From the IMG/VR virus record IMGVR_UViG_3300005663_000099, positions 1 through 41,760 of that record: a stretch of 41,760 nt of DNA; one strand, written 5' to 3'. The stretch is from a virus. The position numbers were made by a program, and so were the translations under genes. Positions within the stretch are counted from its first letter, which is position 1, and every line of letters starts with the position of its first letter. The notes beneath the pieces were generated by a model. That model had not been told where the DNA came from and searched no databases. It was given only the letters and a program-made list of their open reading frames with translations. Positions 1 to 9,088 of this stretch are shown one piece after another.

Positions 1-1
1 G

Positions 2-235
2 GGGACCGCGGGGCGGCGCGCGTCGGGGCTGGAGCCGGCCGCCGCCGCGCGGTGCTGCTCTACCGGGGTCCCGGCCGGGGACGGCCTCGGATACGACGAC
101 ACCCTGATCTGGGTCAGCCCGGACGGCGCGGCGCGGCACTTCCTCGGTCGCCTTCGCGCGGTGGCCGACGAGCCGCAACCGCTCCTGGACAGCCCCAGCA
201 CGCCACCACCACAGCGAACTGAACGGGGAAGCTGA
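2..235 (+). CDS. 3' end of an unidentified GC-rich gene (5' truncated)
   Basis: An open frame runs from the window edge to TGA at 233-235, giving about 77 residues with no start inside the window. The second half reads like a folded protein (LIWVSPDGAARHFLGRLRAV), followed by a Pro-rich tail. I do not recognise the family. All arginine codons are CGN and third positions are almost all G or C, whereas the phage genes downstream use AGG heavily. The text resembles a high-GC, actinobacteria-like chromosome. It may be host DNA at a prophage edge, a recent acquisition, or an assembly chimera. Function unknown. Confidence 0.4.
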   Translation, partial: GTAGRRASGLEPAAAARCCSTGVPAGDGLGYDDTLIWVSPDGAARHFLGRLRAVADEPQPLLDSPSTPPPQRTERGS

Positions 236-313
236 GGAGCACACATCGACGGAAAGCGGTCGGCATACGCAAGGGTAAAATAGTTGGCACACTGCGAAAG
301 TGCGATTGTTATA

Positions 314-412
314 GTAATTGCGCTTCACAACCCAATCTCATATTTTCCCAGCCCATTGGGGACCCTTAAAAATATTCACAGAAAACCAGCACCCCACCAG
401 TACGTAATTACC
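314..412. promoter_or_regulatory. Inverted-repeat control element, copy 1
   Basis: GTAATTGCG at 314-322 is inverted at 404-412, where the right arm reads cGTAATTACC with one mismatch. The 80 bases between are AT-rich and hold a weak hairpin (CCCA...TGGG near 350-360). The right arm continues into a block starting at 401 that recurs at 29920 in front of the replication operon. Because both copies precede the two main promoters, I infer an operator pair or another regulator-binding site. An origin is also possible. Confidence 0.5.
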
Positions 413-588
413 GTAACAATCTCAATAATGGAAGACAGAAGAAGTATAGAGAATCGGTATCTAGGTCAGGAAGAGTAGGAGGATTGGTTATTGGTGGAAT
501 AAGCTTTTGTGTTAAAGGTTTTGGGATGGACACAGCACAGGTTTTCGACTTGTGTCTTGCGTAGATTGAAGAATAAATTATTAAGTGC

Positions 589-617
589 TTTACAAACAGG
601 GGTTTACGGGTTATAAT
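589..617 (+). promoter_or_regulatory. Sigma-70-type promoter of the structural operon
   Basis: TTTACA (589-594) and a perfect TATAAT (612-617) are separated by 17 bases in an AT-rich stretch about 130 bases upstream of the small terminase gene. The context ATTATTAAG before the -35 box and TTATAATGTAG at the -10 recur almost unchanged in the promoter at 30014-30042. No other convincing promoter was seen before the end of the structural block near 29.8 kb, so this probably drives the whole head and tail operon. Confidence 0.75.
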
Positions 618-745
618 GTAGGAACCGAAACTGTGGGTTGGAACAACAATCTGCCTTTCTGATTTCTACATCACGCACATTACCTTAGACACCACGTGGA
701 ATCCCAGGCTCTTCCTCGAGCCGTTAAGCTCTAGGAGGCTTGGTC
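618..745 (+). promoter_or_regulatory. Long leader of the structural operon
   Basis: About 120 transcribed bases precede the first gene. They hold a small hairpin (GTTG-gaa-CAAC, 637-647), a block CACGCACATTAC near 672-683 that recurs as CACGCGCACATTAC at 30089-30102, and a hairpin GGCTC/GAGCC (707-722) just before the ribosome binding site AGGAGG (733-738). The repeated block at a similar distance from two promoters suggests a leader signal, such as antitermination or translation control. This is inference. Confidence 0.35.
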
Positions 746-1384
746 GTGCGGTCGAATCACGACACGCACCCGCTCGACGGCCGAGACGCGGCGGACGTTC
801 CCGACGGGGAGGAGTGGTCGTCGCCGGCCGGGGCCACGAGGTGCACGGGGTTCGTGAGCAACGGCGGGAGGCGCGGCGCGCGCTGCCTGAAGTTCGCCGT
901 CTCCGGGTACAAGCGCTGCAGGAGCCACGGCGCGCCGAGGTTCAAGATGGCCAGATCGCGATACGAGTTCGGCAACAAGGCGCTGAACGAGAAGCTCGAG
1001 GAGATGCGCGACGACGAGGACTACCTCTCGACGCGCGACGAGCTGGCGCTCGCCAGGACGATGCTGCTGGCCGCGACGAGGAAGATCAACGGCGTGGACC
1101 TGGACAAGGTGCCGCTGGAGATGATAACGCTCATCGAGGGGTGGACGGCCGACGTCACCAGGATGGTGGAGGTGACGAACAAGATCGAGCGCGGGCTGAG
1201 GCTGCACATCAGCGTGGACAGCCTGAACCAGGTCGTCGCGCAGATCGCCAACGTCATCATGGAAGAGGTCGAGGATGAGCAGAGGGCTGAGCGCATCATC
1301 GAGAAGCTCCAAGGCATATACGTCCCAACTGTTGGTCAAGGCCCTGAAGTCGAAGCTGAGGAACCGCAGGAGGAGGAAGGCTAG
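746..1384 (+). CDS. Terminase small subunit
   Basis: This is the probable DNA-recognition subunit of the packaging motor, which hands the genome to the large terminase. The N-terminal third has a Cys/His cluster (RCTGF...ARCLKF...RCRSHG, about residues 32-60) of the kind seen in many phage small terminases, where it probably binds zinc. The rest is helical with an acidic tail ([12 protein letters not shown]). I chose the GTG at 746 because AGGAGG at 733-738 sits 7 bases upstream; the TTG at 740 is too close to it. It is the first gene of the structural operon and overlaps the large terminase. The identification rests on the Cys/His motif and gene order. Confidence 0.75.
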
Positions 1385-2876
1385 GGGCGGCGACATCCTC
1401 TCGTGGCAGAAGTACTACCTGCCCCACCACTTCGAGAAGCCGTACTCCGCGCTCCACAGGCACATCGGCCGGAAGATGGAGGCGATGGCCGCCGACCGCG
1501 GGCAGAAGGAGGGGGTGACCGCCCCGAGGGCGAACGCCAAGACGACGTGCGCGACGCTCGGCTACCCGCTCTACGCGACGTGCGAGGGGCTGGAGCGGTA
1601 CGGGATACTCATCAGCGACACCGTGTCGCAGAGCAAGAAGTTCCTCGCGGCGATCAAGCACGAGCTCACGACGAACCGGCGGATAAGGCAGGACTACCCC
1701 GAGGCGTTCGGCGCCGGGCCGACGTGGAACCAGGACGAGGTCCTCACGAGGAACGGCGTCAAGTGGGACGCGGGCGCGGTCCGCAAGAGCATACGGGGCA
1801 CCAAGGAGATCGAGAGCAGGCCGACGATCGTCATCAGCGACGACCTGGACGACAACGACTGCAAGTACTCGCCGACCAAGAGGGACAAGAACTGGGCGTG
1901 GACCCAGGACACGCTGTTCCCGCTCGGGACCGAGGGGGTGACGAACTTCTGGTTCAACGGCACCGCGATACACCCGGACTGCGTGGTGGCGAGACTGCCG
2001 AAGCAGGCCGGCGTCGCGTGCCCGACGTTCAGCTCGATCGTCACCTGGCCGGAGCGCGCGGAGCTGTGGGCGGAGTGGGAGAGGATCTACCTGGACCCGG
2101 CCGAGTTCGACGTGGAGAAGCGCCGGGCCGAGGCCGTGGAGTTCTTCCGGTCGAACCGCGTGGAGATGGAGCGCGGGGCCGAGGTGCTATGGCCGGAGGC
2201 GGAGAGCCTGTACGCCCTGATGCGCCAGAGGGCGACGATGGGCCACAGGGCCTTCGAGTCGGAGAAGCAGGGGAACGCGGTCGACCCGTCGATGTGCGAC
2301 TGGGGCGTCGACCCGTTCCAGGGCGACGTGTGGTTCGACAACTGGCCGGCCGAGACGCTCTGCCGGGTGATGGCCCTCGACCCGTCGAAGGGGGAGCGCG
2401 ACCGGCCGAACGACTGGCAGGCCACGACGATGCTCGCGGTCGGGGCGGACGGCCTGCTCTACCTGGACTACCGCATGGCCAGGGCGCCGATGCGGGACAT
2501 GGTCGAGACGTACGTCGACGACATCGCGCTGTTCCGGCCGGACGTGGCGGTGGTCGAGGACGCGGTGTTCCAGGAGCTGATCCTCCCGATGGCGGAGGAC
2601 GTCGCGGCGGACCGCGGCCTGCTCGCGCCGCTCGAGGGCATCAGCCACGGGGGCGTGAGGAAGATCATCAGGGTGAGGCGCCTGTCGCCCTGGATCACGA
2701 CGGGCAGGATGCGGTTCAGGCGGCGGAGCCAGGGCTGCGCGGAGGTGATCGAGCAGCTGAGCCAGCACCCGAACGCGTCGTACGACGACGGGCCGGACAG
2801 CACGGAGATGGCGGTGCGCAGGGCGATGGAGCTGCTCGGCGCCGAGTACGGCGATCAGGTGAGCGACCCATTCTAG
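1275..2876 (+). CDS. Terminase large subunit (packaging ATPase-nuclease)
   Basis: ATP-driven motor that pumps DNA into the prohead and cuts it. The Walker A-like loop is APRANAKTT (residues 83-91, Lys89), a variant of the PRGHAKT loop of several phage terminases with Ala in place of the last Gly. Walker B is TIVISDD (184-190). The C-terminal nuclease has the expected acidic residues in MALDPSKG (Asp369), VVEDAVFQ and a final [10 protein letters not shown]. At 533 residues it is normal in length. The ATG at 1275 follows GAGG but makes a 110-base overlap with the small subunit; a TTG at 1332 is a possible shorter start. It is followed directly by the portal gene, as expected. Confidence 0.9.
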
Positions 2877-2885
2877 GGCAGGGCG

Positions 2886-4757
2886 ATGGCCGAGAGCAAC
2901 GGCACGACGGACGGCGGGCAGGCGACCTTCGGCGGCAGGAGGGCGAACGTCGAGACGGCGCACGGCATGAGGGAGGCCAGGTCCGGCGACGGCAGGAGGG
3001 CCGACAAGCTGGTCGACGCCCGGCACCCCGAGTGGACCGCGGCGCACGGGGACTGGGAGAAGTGGCGCCTGACCTACGAGGGCGGCCGCGAGTACATGGA
3101 CGCGTTCCTCATCGAGTACTCGCGCCGCGAGCGCGTCGAGGACTTCGAGGTGCGCAAGGAGCTGAGCTACAACCCGAACTTCGCCGGCTCGAACATCGAC
3201 ATCGTCCGCAACGCGATCATGGTCAAGATGCCCGACGTCGTGCGGAGCGGGAGCGCCGAGTACGAGGAGATCGTCCAGAGGGACGTGGACATGAGCCGCT
3301 CGTCCATGGGGACGTTCATCGGCCTGGAGGTCGTCGCGCTGCTGCTCAGCCAGGGCCGCAGGTACATGGGGGTGGACGCCCCGATCGCGCAGTCCGCGGC
3401 GCCAGGCAGGCCGGTCACGAAGGCAGAGGAGAGGGACAGGGGTCCGTACGTCTGGGCGATCGACGCCGAGGACGTGCTGAGCTGGGCGCTGGACGACGAG
3501 GGCCGGTTCGTCAGCGTCCTGATTCGCGAGACGGTCGACGTCTTCGACCCGGAGATCGGGATGGCGACGGGCACGCGCCAGCAGTTCCGCGTCATGTGGA
3601 TGGTGGACGAGGAGTTCGAGCGCGAGGTCGCCCTGGCCGACGGCGAGGTCGAGACGCTCAGGGGGCCGGGCGTGCTGGTCCGCGTGCTGAACCAGGACGA
3701 CGAGGACGTGGTCCAGCCGCAGGTCCTGCCGCTGAGCCGCATCCCCATCGTCCGCTTCGAGCTGGTCGACAGCCTGATGAAGGACATGGCCGAGATGCAG
3801 CAGGCCATCCTCAACCTGGCCTCGACGGACATGAGCTTCCTGTTCCGCGGGAACTTCCCGATCTACACGGAGCAGTTCGACCACACGAAGTCCGCGCTGA
3901 AGCCGCGGGGTTCGAAGCGGCAGGTGCAGAGCAACGACGAGATCGTCAGCGAGCGCGACAGGCTGATCGACGAGGACGACCGCAAGAACGTCCGCGAGGC
4001 CGGCGCCGGCAGCAGAGGCGTCGGCTACGGCAAGGACCTCGAGCGCCCCGGCTTCATCGCGCCGACGACGGAGAACCTCAAGGGCTCGATGGACAAGCAG
4101 GACAAGCTCGCGCAGGACATGCGGGCGCTCCTCGACCTGGGCATGGTGAGCATCAGCGTCAGGGCAGCGGAGCAGAGCGGGAAGAGCAAGGAGGCGGACC
4201 GCGTCGGCGTCGAGGCCTTCCTCGCCTACCTGTGCTCTGTGCTCGAGGCCGGCGAGGAGAACGCCGCGGTAATCTTCCACGAGTTCCTCGGCCAGCCGAA
4301 CCAGGCGAGCCAGGTGAAGTACCCGCAGGGCCACACGCTGAAGACGCGCGGGGAGCGGAGGGCGGAGGCCAAGGAGCTGCGCGACCTGTCCACCGCGGTC
4401 CGGTCGCCGACCTACCAGAAGGCGCTGCACAAGCGGCTGGTCGACGTGCTGCTCAGGTCCGAGTTGGACCCGACGCAGCTCGCGGCGATCGAGAACGAGA
4501 TCGAGGACAGCGTGTACTTCGACGACGACAAGGAGCGGTCGGAGCTGATCCAGAAGGATGTGGCCGCGAAGATCCTGTCGAAGGCGACAGCAGCGAAGCT
4601 CAGGGGGTACGACGACATCGAGTCGACTAGGGCTTCTTTGGAGATGGAGCTCGAGATCGAGGCCATGGCCGGAGGAGTAGGGGACACTGAGGTGCCCGAC
4701 GACCTGGACGTTCCCCCGGACGACGACGACAGCACGGGAGGAGACGGCGATGGCTAA
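2886..4757 (+). CDS. Portal protein
   Basis: The dodecameric head vertex through which DNA enters and leaves. Assigned from its position between the large terminase and a MuF-domain protein, its length (623 residues, typical of portals) and its long helical central region. There are few short hallmark motifs to cite. The C-terminus (about 600-623) is very acidic (DDLDVPPDDDDSTGGDGDG). The ATG at 2886 lies 10 bases after the terminase stop. The stop overlaps the next ATG at 4750. An alternative non-portal role is unlikely given the gene order. Confidence 0.82.
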   Translation: MAESNGTTDGGQATFGGRRANVETAHGMREARSGDGRRADKLVDARHPEWTAAHGDWEKWRLTYEGGREYMDAFLIEYSRRERVEDFEVRKELSYNPNFAGSNIDIVRNAIMVKMPDVVRSGSAEYEEIVQRDVDMSRSSMGTFIGLEVVALLLSQGRRYMGVDAPIAQSAAPGRPVTKAEERDRGPYVWAIDAEDVLSWALDDEGRFVSVLIRETVDVFDPEIGMATGTRQQFRVMWMVDEEFEREVALADGEVETLRGPGVLVRVLNQDDEDVVQPQVLPLSRIPIVRFELVDSLMKDMAEMQQAILNLASTDMSFLFRGNFPIYTEQFDHTKSALKPRGSKRQVQSNDEIVSERDRLIDEDDRKNVREAGAGSRGVGYGKDLERPGFIAPTTENLKGSMDKQDKLAQDMRALLDLGMVSISVRAAEQSGKSKEADRVGVEAFLAYLCSVLEAGEENAAVIFHEFLGQPNQASQVKYPQGHTLKTRGERRAEAKELRDLSTAVRSPTYQKALHKRLVDVLLRSELDPTQLAAIENEIEDSVYFDDDKERSELIQKDVAAKILSKATAAKLRGYDDIESTRASLEMELEIEAMAGGVGDTEVPDDLDVPPDDDDSTGGDGDG

Positions 4758-5003
4758 GACCCAACGCGACCTGGACTTCGAGGCGGAGATGGACGCGAGC
4801 ACGCTCGGCGAGGCGGCGACGATCCGCGCCGATCGTGGCCGCCTCGCCGAGCGAAGAAGGCCGCGGGCAAGCTGGCCAAGGATGCAGACGCGAGGGCCAA
4901 GGGTCTGAAGAAGGTCGCCAAGACGAAGCCGGAGAGCAGGGTCGCGAAGAAGGCGCCGGTCCGCAAGGCGGCGAGGAGAGCGGGCGGACGGCGCGGGAGG
5001 TAG
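4750..5003 (+). CDS. Small Lys/Arg-rich head-region ORF with a broken frame
   Basis: The ATG at 4750 overlaps the portal stop and opens MAKTQRDLDFEAEM and so on, but this frame ends at TGA 4906-4908 after turning into an unlikely Arg/Pro text from about 4855. One base back (-1), the frame reads a sensible basic protein (AKKAAGKLAKDADARAKG and on) to TAG 5001-5003, just before the next gene at 5007. That frame has no good start of its own. The pieces make sense as one protein of about 84 residues if the frame changes near GCGAAGAAGG (about 4851-4860). This is either a sequencing indel, a real mutation or programmed frameshifting. Function unknown. Confidence 0.45.
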
Positions 5004-5006
5004 CGA

Positions 5007-7910
5007 GTGGCCAAGCGGACGACCAACAGGTTCGTCGACGAGGTCCTCACACGCCGCGAGTCGTTCCAGGAGATCAGCGAGCGGACCGCGGCGAGCATGA
5101 GGCGAGAGCTGCTCCGGATCCGTAGGGAGAGCACCAGGATCCTGAGACGGAACCTCGGACCGTTCGTCGACCCCGAGGGGAACCTCACGTCGACCGGCGC
5201 CGCAAGGCTCGCCGCCCAGAGGACCGTCGACGACGTGAACGACGTGCTGCGCCGTGGACTGACCGGCGCCGAGTCGAAGCTCGGGGACGCGAGGCTCAGG
5301 GGTTTCAGGAGAGCCGCGGCCGACGCGGAGTTCAGCATCGACGCCGGGGCTGGGCAGAAGCTGACCCTCGGCTCGTCGACGTCGCAGATCTTCGAGGAGG
5401 CGGCGAGGCAGGCCGCGAGCAGGCCGGTGCTCGGCATTCCGGCGAACAGGCAGCTGCGCGGCGTGCTCAGGGCGACCGCCCAGAAGAACAGGGAGATCAT
5501 CACCGGCGCGGTCCTCAACGGTGAGGCGATCGGCGACACGGCAGAGAAGCTGAAGCAGGCCGGGGATCTGAACAACGCGGCCGCCGTCCGGATCGCGCGG
5601 AACAACATGAACGCGGTGGCGAACGACGCGCACCGCGCGGTGTACGAGGCGAACAGCGACATCTTCTCGGGGTACAAGTGGGACGCGACGTTCGACAATC
5701 GGACGACGGCTATCTGCGCGAGGCTGCACGGAACGATCTGGCCACTCGGCTCTGCTCCTCCCGGTCCTCCCGCCCACCAGAACTGCAGGAGCGTGCTGGT
5801 CGGGGTGTTCAAGGATCCGGAGATCGAGGAGTTCGCGCAGGCCGGCGAGCGGAGGGTCAGGAAGTACAACAAGACCGGAGAGGAGACGGGCAAGGAGCTG
5901 ATCTCCTCGAACAAACGGTTCGACGAGTGGCTCAGGACGCAGCCGAGCATCGTGCAAAACGACATCGCCGGCAGTCCTCTCAAGGGCAAGCTGTTCCGTC
6001 AGGGCAAGATCGACCTGAGGGACATCGTCGGGGACGACCTCCTGATCCGCGGGGACAGGCAGGTGGTGAGGAGAGCGCTGGCCAAGAGTCCGGCGGACGA
6101 GGCGCTCAAGTCGCTGGCCGACGACCTAGGAGTCAGGCCGGTCACTCAGGCGATCGTCGAGCAGGAGGACCTGCGTCTCGCGAGGAAGGCGGTACACGAC
6201 CTCGGAGACGACGCCGGGATGACGAGCCACCGAAGTTCCGTCGACTCGATCACGACGAGCGAGGAGAGGCTGCTCAAGAACGTCGAGAGCCGGGTGTCGA
6301 AGACGAAGAGGCGCATCCAGGACCTGGACGACGAGATCGGGGTGGAGACCAACGTCGATAGGCGACGGAAGCTGCTGGACAAGAAGCGAGCGTTGGAGAC
6401 CAAGCAGAGGGCCAATATCGCGGAGAGGAACAGACTGCGCAGGCTGAGGACGCTCCCACCGGAGCCGGTCCCTCCGCAGCCGATCGTCCCGGCGGACGAG
6501 CCTCCGGTGGTCAGGCCTCCGACGAAGCCGCTGCCCGGTGAACCGCTCCCGCTGACGGGCGAGGACCTGGAGGCGGCGAAGCGCAGGCTCAGGTCCGTCG
6601 AGTCGACGCTCTCGAGAAACAGAAAGAAGATCAGGGGACTCGAGGCGCAGCTGAACAACCAGAGGACGCCGACCGGCCAGATCGCCAGGGTGAAGCGCGG
6701 ACTGCAAGACTTGAACGGCAAGCAGGGGTTACTGATCGAGGAGCGTGACGCGCTGAAGGTAAGGATCAGGGCCAAGGCCTCGCCGGTCACGACGGCCAGC
6801 AAGCGCAGGAGGATCGGGCAGCTCAAGGAGACGAGTGACCCCGTCGGCAAGAAGGCCAGGGGGACTGATCCCGCGAAGTTGGACAAGGCCGAGCTAGACG
6901 ATATCGCGAAGAAGCAGAAGTTGGTGGACGAGGCGGAGGCGGAGGTTAGGAAGGCCAGGCGCCAGCAGACCCTGTTCAAGTCCGAGACCCGCAGGCTGAA
7001 GGACGAGCTGTTCCAACTGGTAAGGGCGCCGGCCAAGTTCGAGAGGCTCAACAAGGAGCTGAGCGTCGCGAGGAGCGGGCTTAGGAGAGCGCAGATCGAG
7101 GTGGTGGACGCTCAACGCAGGGTGCGCGCGGCTCAGAGACCGCTGACCAAGGCGTGGAGGGGCAGGCGCACGAGATTAGCGCCCGACCTCAGGAAGCCCA
7201 CCCCGCTCGGTACCACTGGTGAGGGGCTGGACGCCGCTCTCAAGCTGGCGCGCGAGGAGATGAAGACGCTTGGATTGACCAAGGAGAGATTGGCCAGCGA
7301 GGGCGCCGACTCGTTCCTCGATGCGCTAAGAGCGGCCAACAGGAGAACCAAGCTCAACAATGATCAGCTCACCATCGTGAGCAAGATGCGGAGGGGAATG
7401 AGACTCGCGGTGAAATCACCGTCCAAGGCCACGCTCGAGAGATGGTCGAAGACTATGAGAGAGCTGCTCGAGTCTATAGACGAGGGACTAACACGCGATG
7501 CGCTGCTCCAACAGATAGACTGGAACGCCCTTGGTAAGGTCAGAGCTGGCGCGAACAGGTTCGGTAACTCGATTACCATGGGCAGCGCGGACGAGAATTG
7601 GAAGGTGCTACACGAGTTCGCGCACCACATAGAGTACAGGAATTCGAGGGTGAGCGGTCGCGTGCAGACCTGGCTCCGCAGGAGGACCAGGGGCGAGACG
7701 CCGACGCCGCTCTGGCGCGGTTCTAACGAGGTTAGTAGGAAGGACAGGTTCTGGCACGACTACACCGGGCGCGTCTACGACGACGGGCGCATGGCCGAGG
7801 GGTTCACCCAGGGATTCGAGGCGCTATTCGACTCGGTGGAGTGGCAGGAGATACTCAAAAAGGACTTCGAGCACGTCGAGCTGATCTGGTCTCTGCTCAG
7901 GGGGTACTGA
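5007..7910 (+). CDS. MuF-type minor head protein fused to a zincin-like C-terminal domain
   Basis: Residues about 1-270 form a phage Mu gpF/SPP1 gp7-like head morphogenesis domain, with the hallmark DNRTTAICARLHG...PPAHQNCRS at about 228-262. These proteins sit inside the head by the portal and can be ejected with the DNA. A Pro-rich hinge (about 483-520) and long coiled-coil segments (about 410-740) follow. The last 120 residues contain HEFAH (869-873), a zinc protease HExxH motif, with a later acidic segment (AEGFTQGFEALF, Glu931 and Glu938) that could give the third ligand. MuF proteins with toxin or enzyme tails are a known polymorphic class. GTG start: the stop of the preceding frame is 3 bases upstream and GGGAGG precedes it. 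At 967 residues it is far longer than a plain MuF protein. Confidence 0.8.
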   Translation: MAKRTTNRFVDEVLTRRESFQEISERTAASMRRELLRIRRESTRILRRNLGPFVDPEGNLTSTGAARLAAQRTVDDVNDVLRRGLTGAESKLGDARLRGFRRAAADAEFSIDAGAGQKLTLGSSTSQIFEEAARQAASRPVLGIPANRQLRGVLRATAQKNREIITGAVLNGEAIGDTAEKLKQAGDLNNAAAVRIARNNMNAVANDAHRAVYEANSDIFSGYKWDATFDNRTTAICARLHGTIWPLGSAPPGPPAHQNCRSVLVGVFKDPEIEEFAQAGERRVRKYNKTGEETGKELISSNKRFDEWLRTQPSIVQNDIAGSPLKGKLFRQGKIDLRDIVGDDLLIRGDRQVVRRALAKSPADEALKSLADDLGVRPVTQAIVEQEDLRLARKAVHDLGDDAGMTSHRSSVDSITTSEERLLKNVESRVSKTKRRIQDLDDEIGVETNVDRRRKLLDKKRALETKQRANIAERNRLRRLRTLPPEPVPPQPIVPADEPPVVRPPTKPLPGEPLPLTGEDLEAAKRRLRSVESTLSRNRKKIRGLEAQLNNQRTPTGQIARVKRGLQDLNGKQGLLIEERDALKVRIRAKASPVTTASKRRRIGQLKETSDPVGKKARGTDPAKLDKAELDDIAKKQKLVDEAEAEVRKARRQQTLFKSETRRLKDELFQLVRAPAKFERLNKELSVARSGLRRAQIEVVDAQRRVRAAQRPLTKAWRGRRTRLAPDLRKPTPLGTTGEGLDAALKLAREEMKTLGLTKERLASEGADSFLDALRAANRRTKLNNDQLTIVSKMRRGMRLAVKSPSKATLERWSKTMRELLESIDEGLTRDALLQQIDWNALGKVRAGANRFGNSITMGSADENWKVLHEFAHHIEYRNSRVSGRVQTWLRRRTRGETPTPLWRGSNEVSRKDRFWHDYTGRVYDDGRMAEGFTQGFEALFDSVEWQEILKKDFEHVELIWSLLRGY

Positions 7911-8251
7911 TGCCGGACGTGGAGCTGTTCAGGCAGAGCGACGGGGAGATCGTCGGCCGCGTGTCGTTCGAATGGATCGACCCCGCGGAGTTCACGATCG
8001 AGAACATCCGCGTCCGCGTGCCGCGTCCGCTCTACAGGTTCGCGGTGGTCGACAACCTCGCGAACCCCAACCTGCACAAGCCGGTCGGCGGCGTAGGCGT
8101 CAGAGGGGTTGGCATCTACTACGAGGTGCTCCAGCAGGTGATGCTGGACGTGGCGGCGTCGCTCAAGGGTATTGACGTGAGGTTCCCAACTAAGCGGAAG
8201 CTGCCGAAGCGAATCAGTGAGGCTGACAGCGCGCCACTGCTGGAGACCTGA
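7910..8251 (+). CDS. Unknown protein directly after the MuF fusion
   Basis: 113 residues with no family I recognise. The ATG at 7910 overlaps the TGA of the MuF gene and follows AGGGGG at 7899-7904, so the two are translationally coupled. The first half is beta-rich and acidic (RVSFEWIDPAEFTIENIRVR), then comes a Gly/Val turn region and a helix, ending in a basic patch (PTKRKLPKR). Tight coupling to a possible toxin-like tail makes an immunity or chaperone role conceivable, but a plain head or connector protein is equally likely. Confidence 0.7.
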   Translation: MPDVELFRQSDGEIVGRVSFEWIDPAEFTIENIRVRVPRPLYRFAVVDNLANPNLHKPVGGVGVRGVGIYYEVLQQVMLDVAASLKGIDVRFPTKRKLPKRISEADSAPLLET

Positions 8252-8718
8252 TGGCGACGACACCGACCACCACACCGTACGCGACCGAGGCGTTCGCGGA
8301 CATCTACTTCGGCGAGCGCCTGGACTCCGAGGCCTGGGACAACGCCGTCGCGGGCAACAAGGAGAAGGCGCTGAAGCAGGCGACGCACGACATCGACAAC
8401 CTGAACTTCGTCGGCAGCAAGACCGACCCGGATCAGGAGAACGAGTTCCCGCGCCGCGGCGACACGACCGTGCCGGTCGAGATCCAGGAGGCCTGCGCCG
8501 AGCAGGCGATCGCCCTGCTCGAGGGGCTGGCGATCAAGAAGCTGCACGCGAAGGCCGGCATCGTGAGCGAGAGGGTGGGCGACGCGAGCAGGTCGTACGG
8601 CGAGGCGGGGCGGACGAAGTTCCTCGAGGAGAACCTGGGACTGAGCAGCCAGGAGGCGCTCCGCAAGCTGTACGAGTGGATGGTCGACCCGAGGGACATC
8701 ACGCTGGAGCGCGTGTAG
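8251..8718 (+). CDS. DnaT-like head-tail adaptor family protein
   Basis: 155 residues resembling the phage family labelled 'putative DnaT-like ssDNA-binding', whose members sit in head-tail connector positions. The pattern seen is an aromatic start (YATEAFADIYF), a central QATHDIDNLNFVGSKTDP, then a charged segment before PVEIQEACAEQAIALL. The known members have the same order of an alternating helix, a WxG-type turn and an alpha-helical C-terminus. It is probably a connector or head completion protein rather than a replication protein. ATG overlaps the preceding stop. It sits before the scaffold gene, earlier than usual for an adaptor. Confidence 0.6.
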   Translation: MATTPTTTPYATEAFADIYFGERLDSEAWDNAVAGNKEKALKQATHDIDNLNFVGSKTDPDQENEFPRRGDTTVPVEIQEACAEQAIALLEGLAIKKLHAKAGIVSERVGDASRSYGEAGRTKFLEENLGLSSQEALRKLYEWMVDPRDITLERV

Positions 8719-8790
8719 AACGTATTCGTGCCTGCGACCGCGCGTCCGCCCAAGCGCGCGCTAGGCGTCGGGCAAAGAGGAGGGCATGCC

Positions 8791-8985
8791 ATGCCCAAGC
8801 ACACGGGAGGAGGCGTCACGTCCTTCAACAACCGGATCGACGGCCTTCCGTCGGCGGCGAAGGTCAAGGGCGACCGTCCGAAGCCGGGGCTCAAGGGCCA
8901 GCCCACCAGGGGCAAGGGGCTGGGGAGCAATCCGCAGGCCGCGGCCCGCAAGGGCTTCGAGGAGGCCCGCAACCCCCGCAGCTAG
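8791..8985 (+). CDS. Small basic Gly/Pro-rich protein
   Basis: 64 residues, MPKHTGGGVTSFNNRIDG at the start, then a disordered-looking stretch rich in Lys, Gly and Pro, ending in a short helix (AAARKGFEEARNPRS). The ATG at 8791 has GAGGAGGG at 8777-8784 six bases upstream, better than the upstream in-frame GTG at 8728. Not recognised. Its place between connector and scaffold genes suggests a minor head component. Confidence 0.6.
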   Translation: MPKHTGGGVTSFNNRIDGLPSAAKVKGDRPKPGLKGQPTRGKGLGSNPQAAARKGFEEARNPRS

Positions 8986-9088
8986 CGCTGCGCGCACCCG
9001 GACGATTCCGGGGAAGGCCTAACCGTCGGGCCTCGTACGGCGGGACGCACCGGACCGCGCGGGTAAACAGCGGGTGGAGAACACAACG

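Noticed and set aside
284-478. 64-codon ORF starting at TTG in the left control region
   Set aside because: It spans the inverted repeat and conserved control block, has no ribosome site, and the translated text is low quality.
1403-4630. 1075-codon ORF on the + strand across the terminase and portal genes
   Set aside because: It is a frame shadow of GC-rich genes: the text is dominated by Arg, Gly, Ala and Asp and hides two well-supported genes.
2187-5957. 1256-codon ORF on the - strand
   Set aside because: It is antisense to terminase, portal and MuF genes, with the Leu/Arg/Val/Pro/His bias of a third-position shadow and no motifs.
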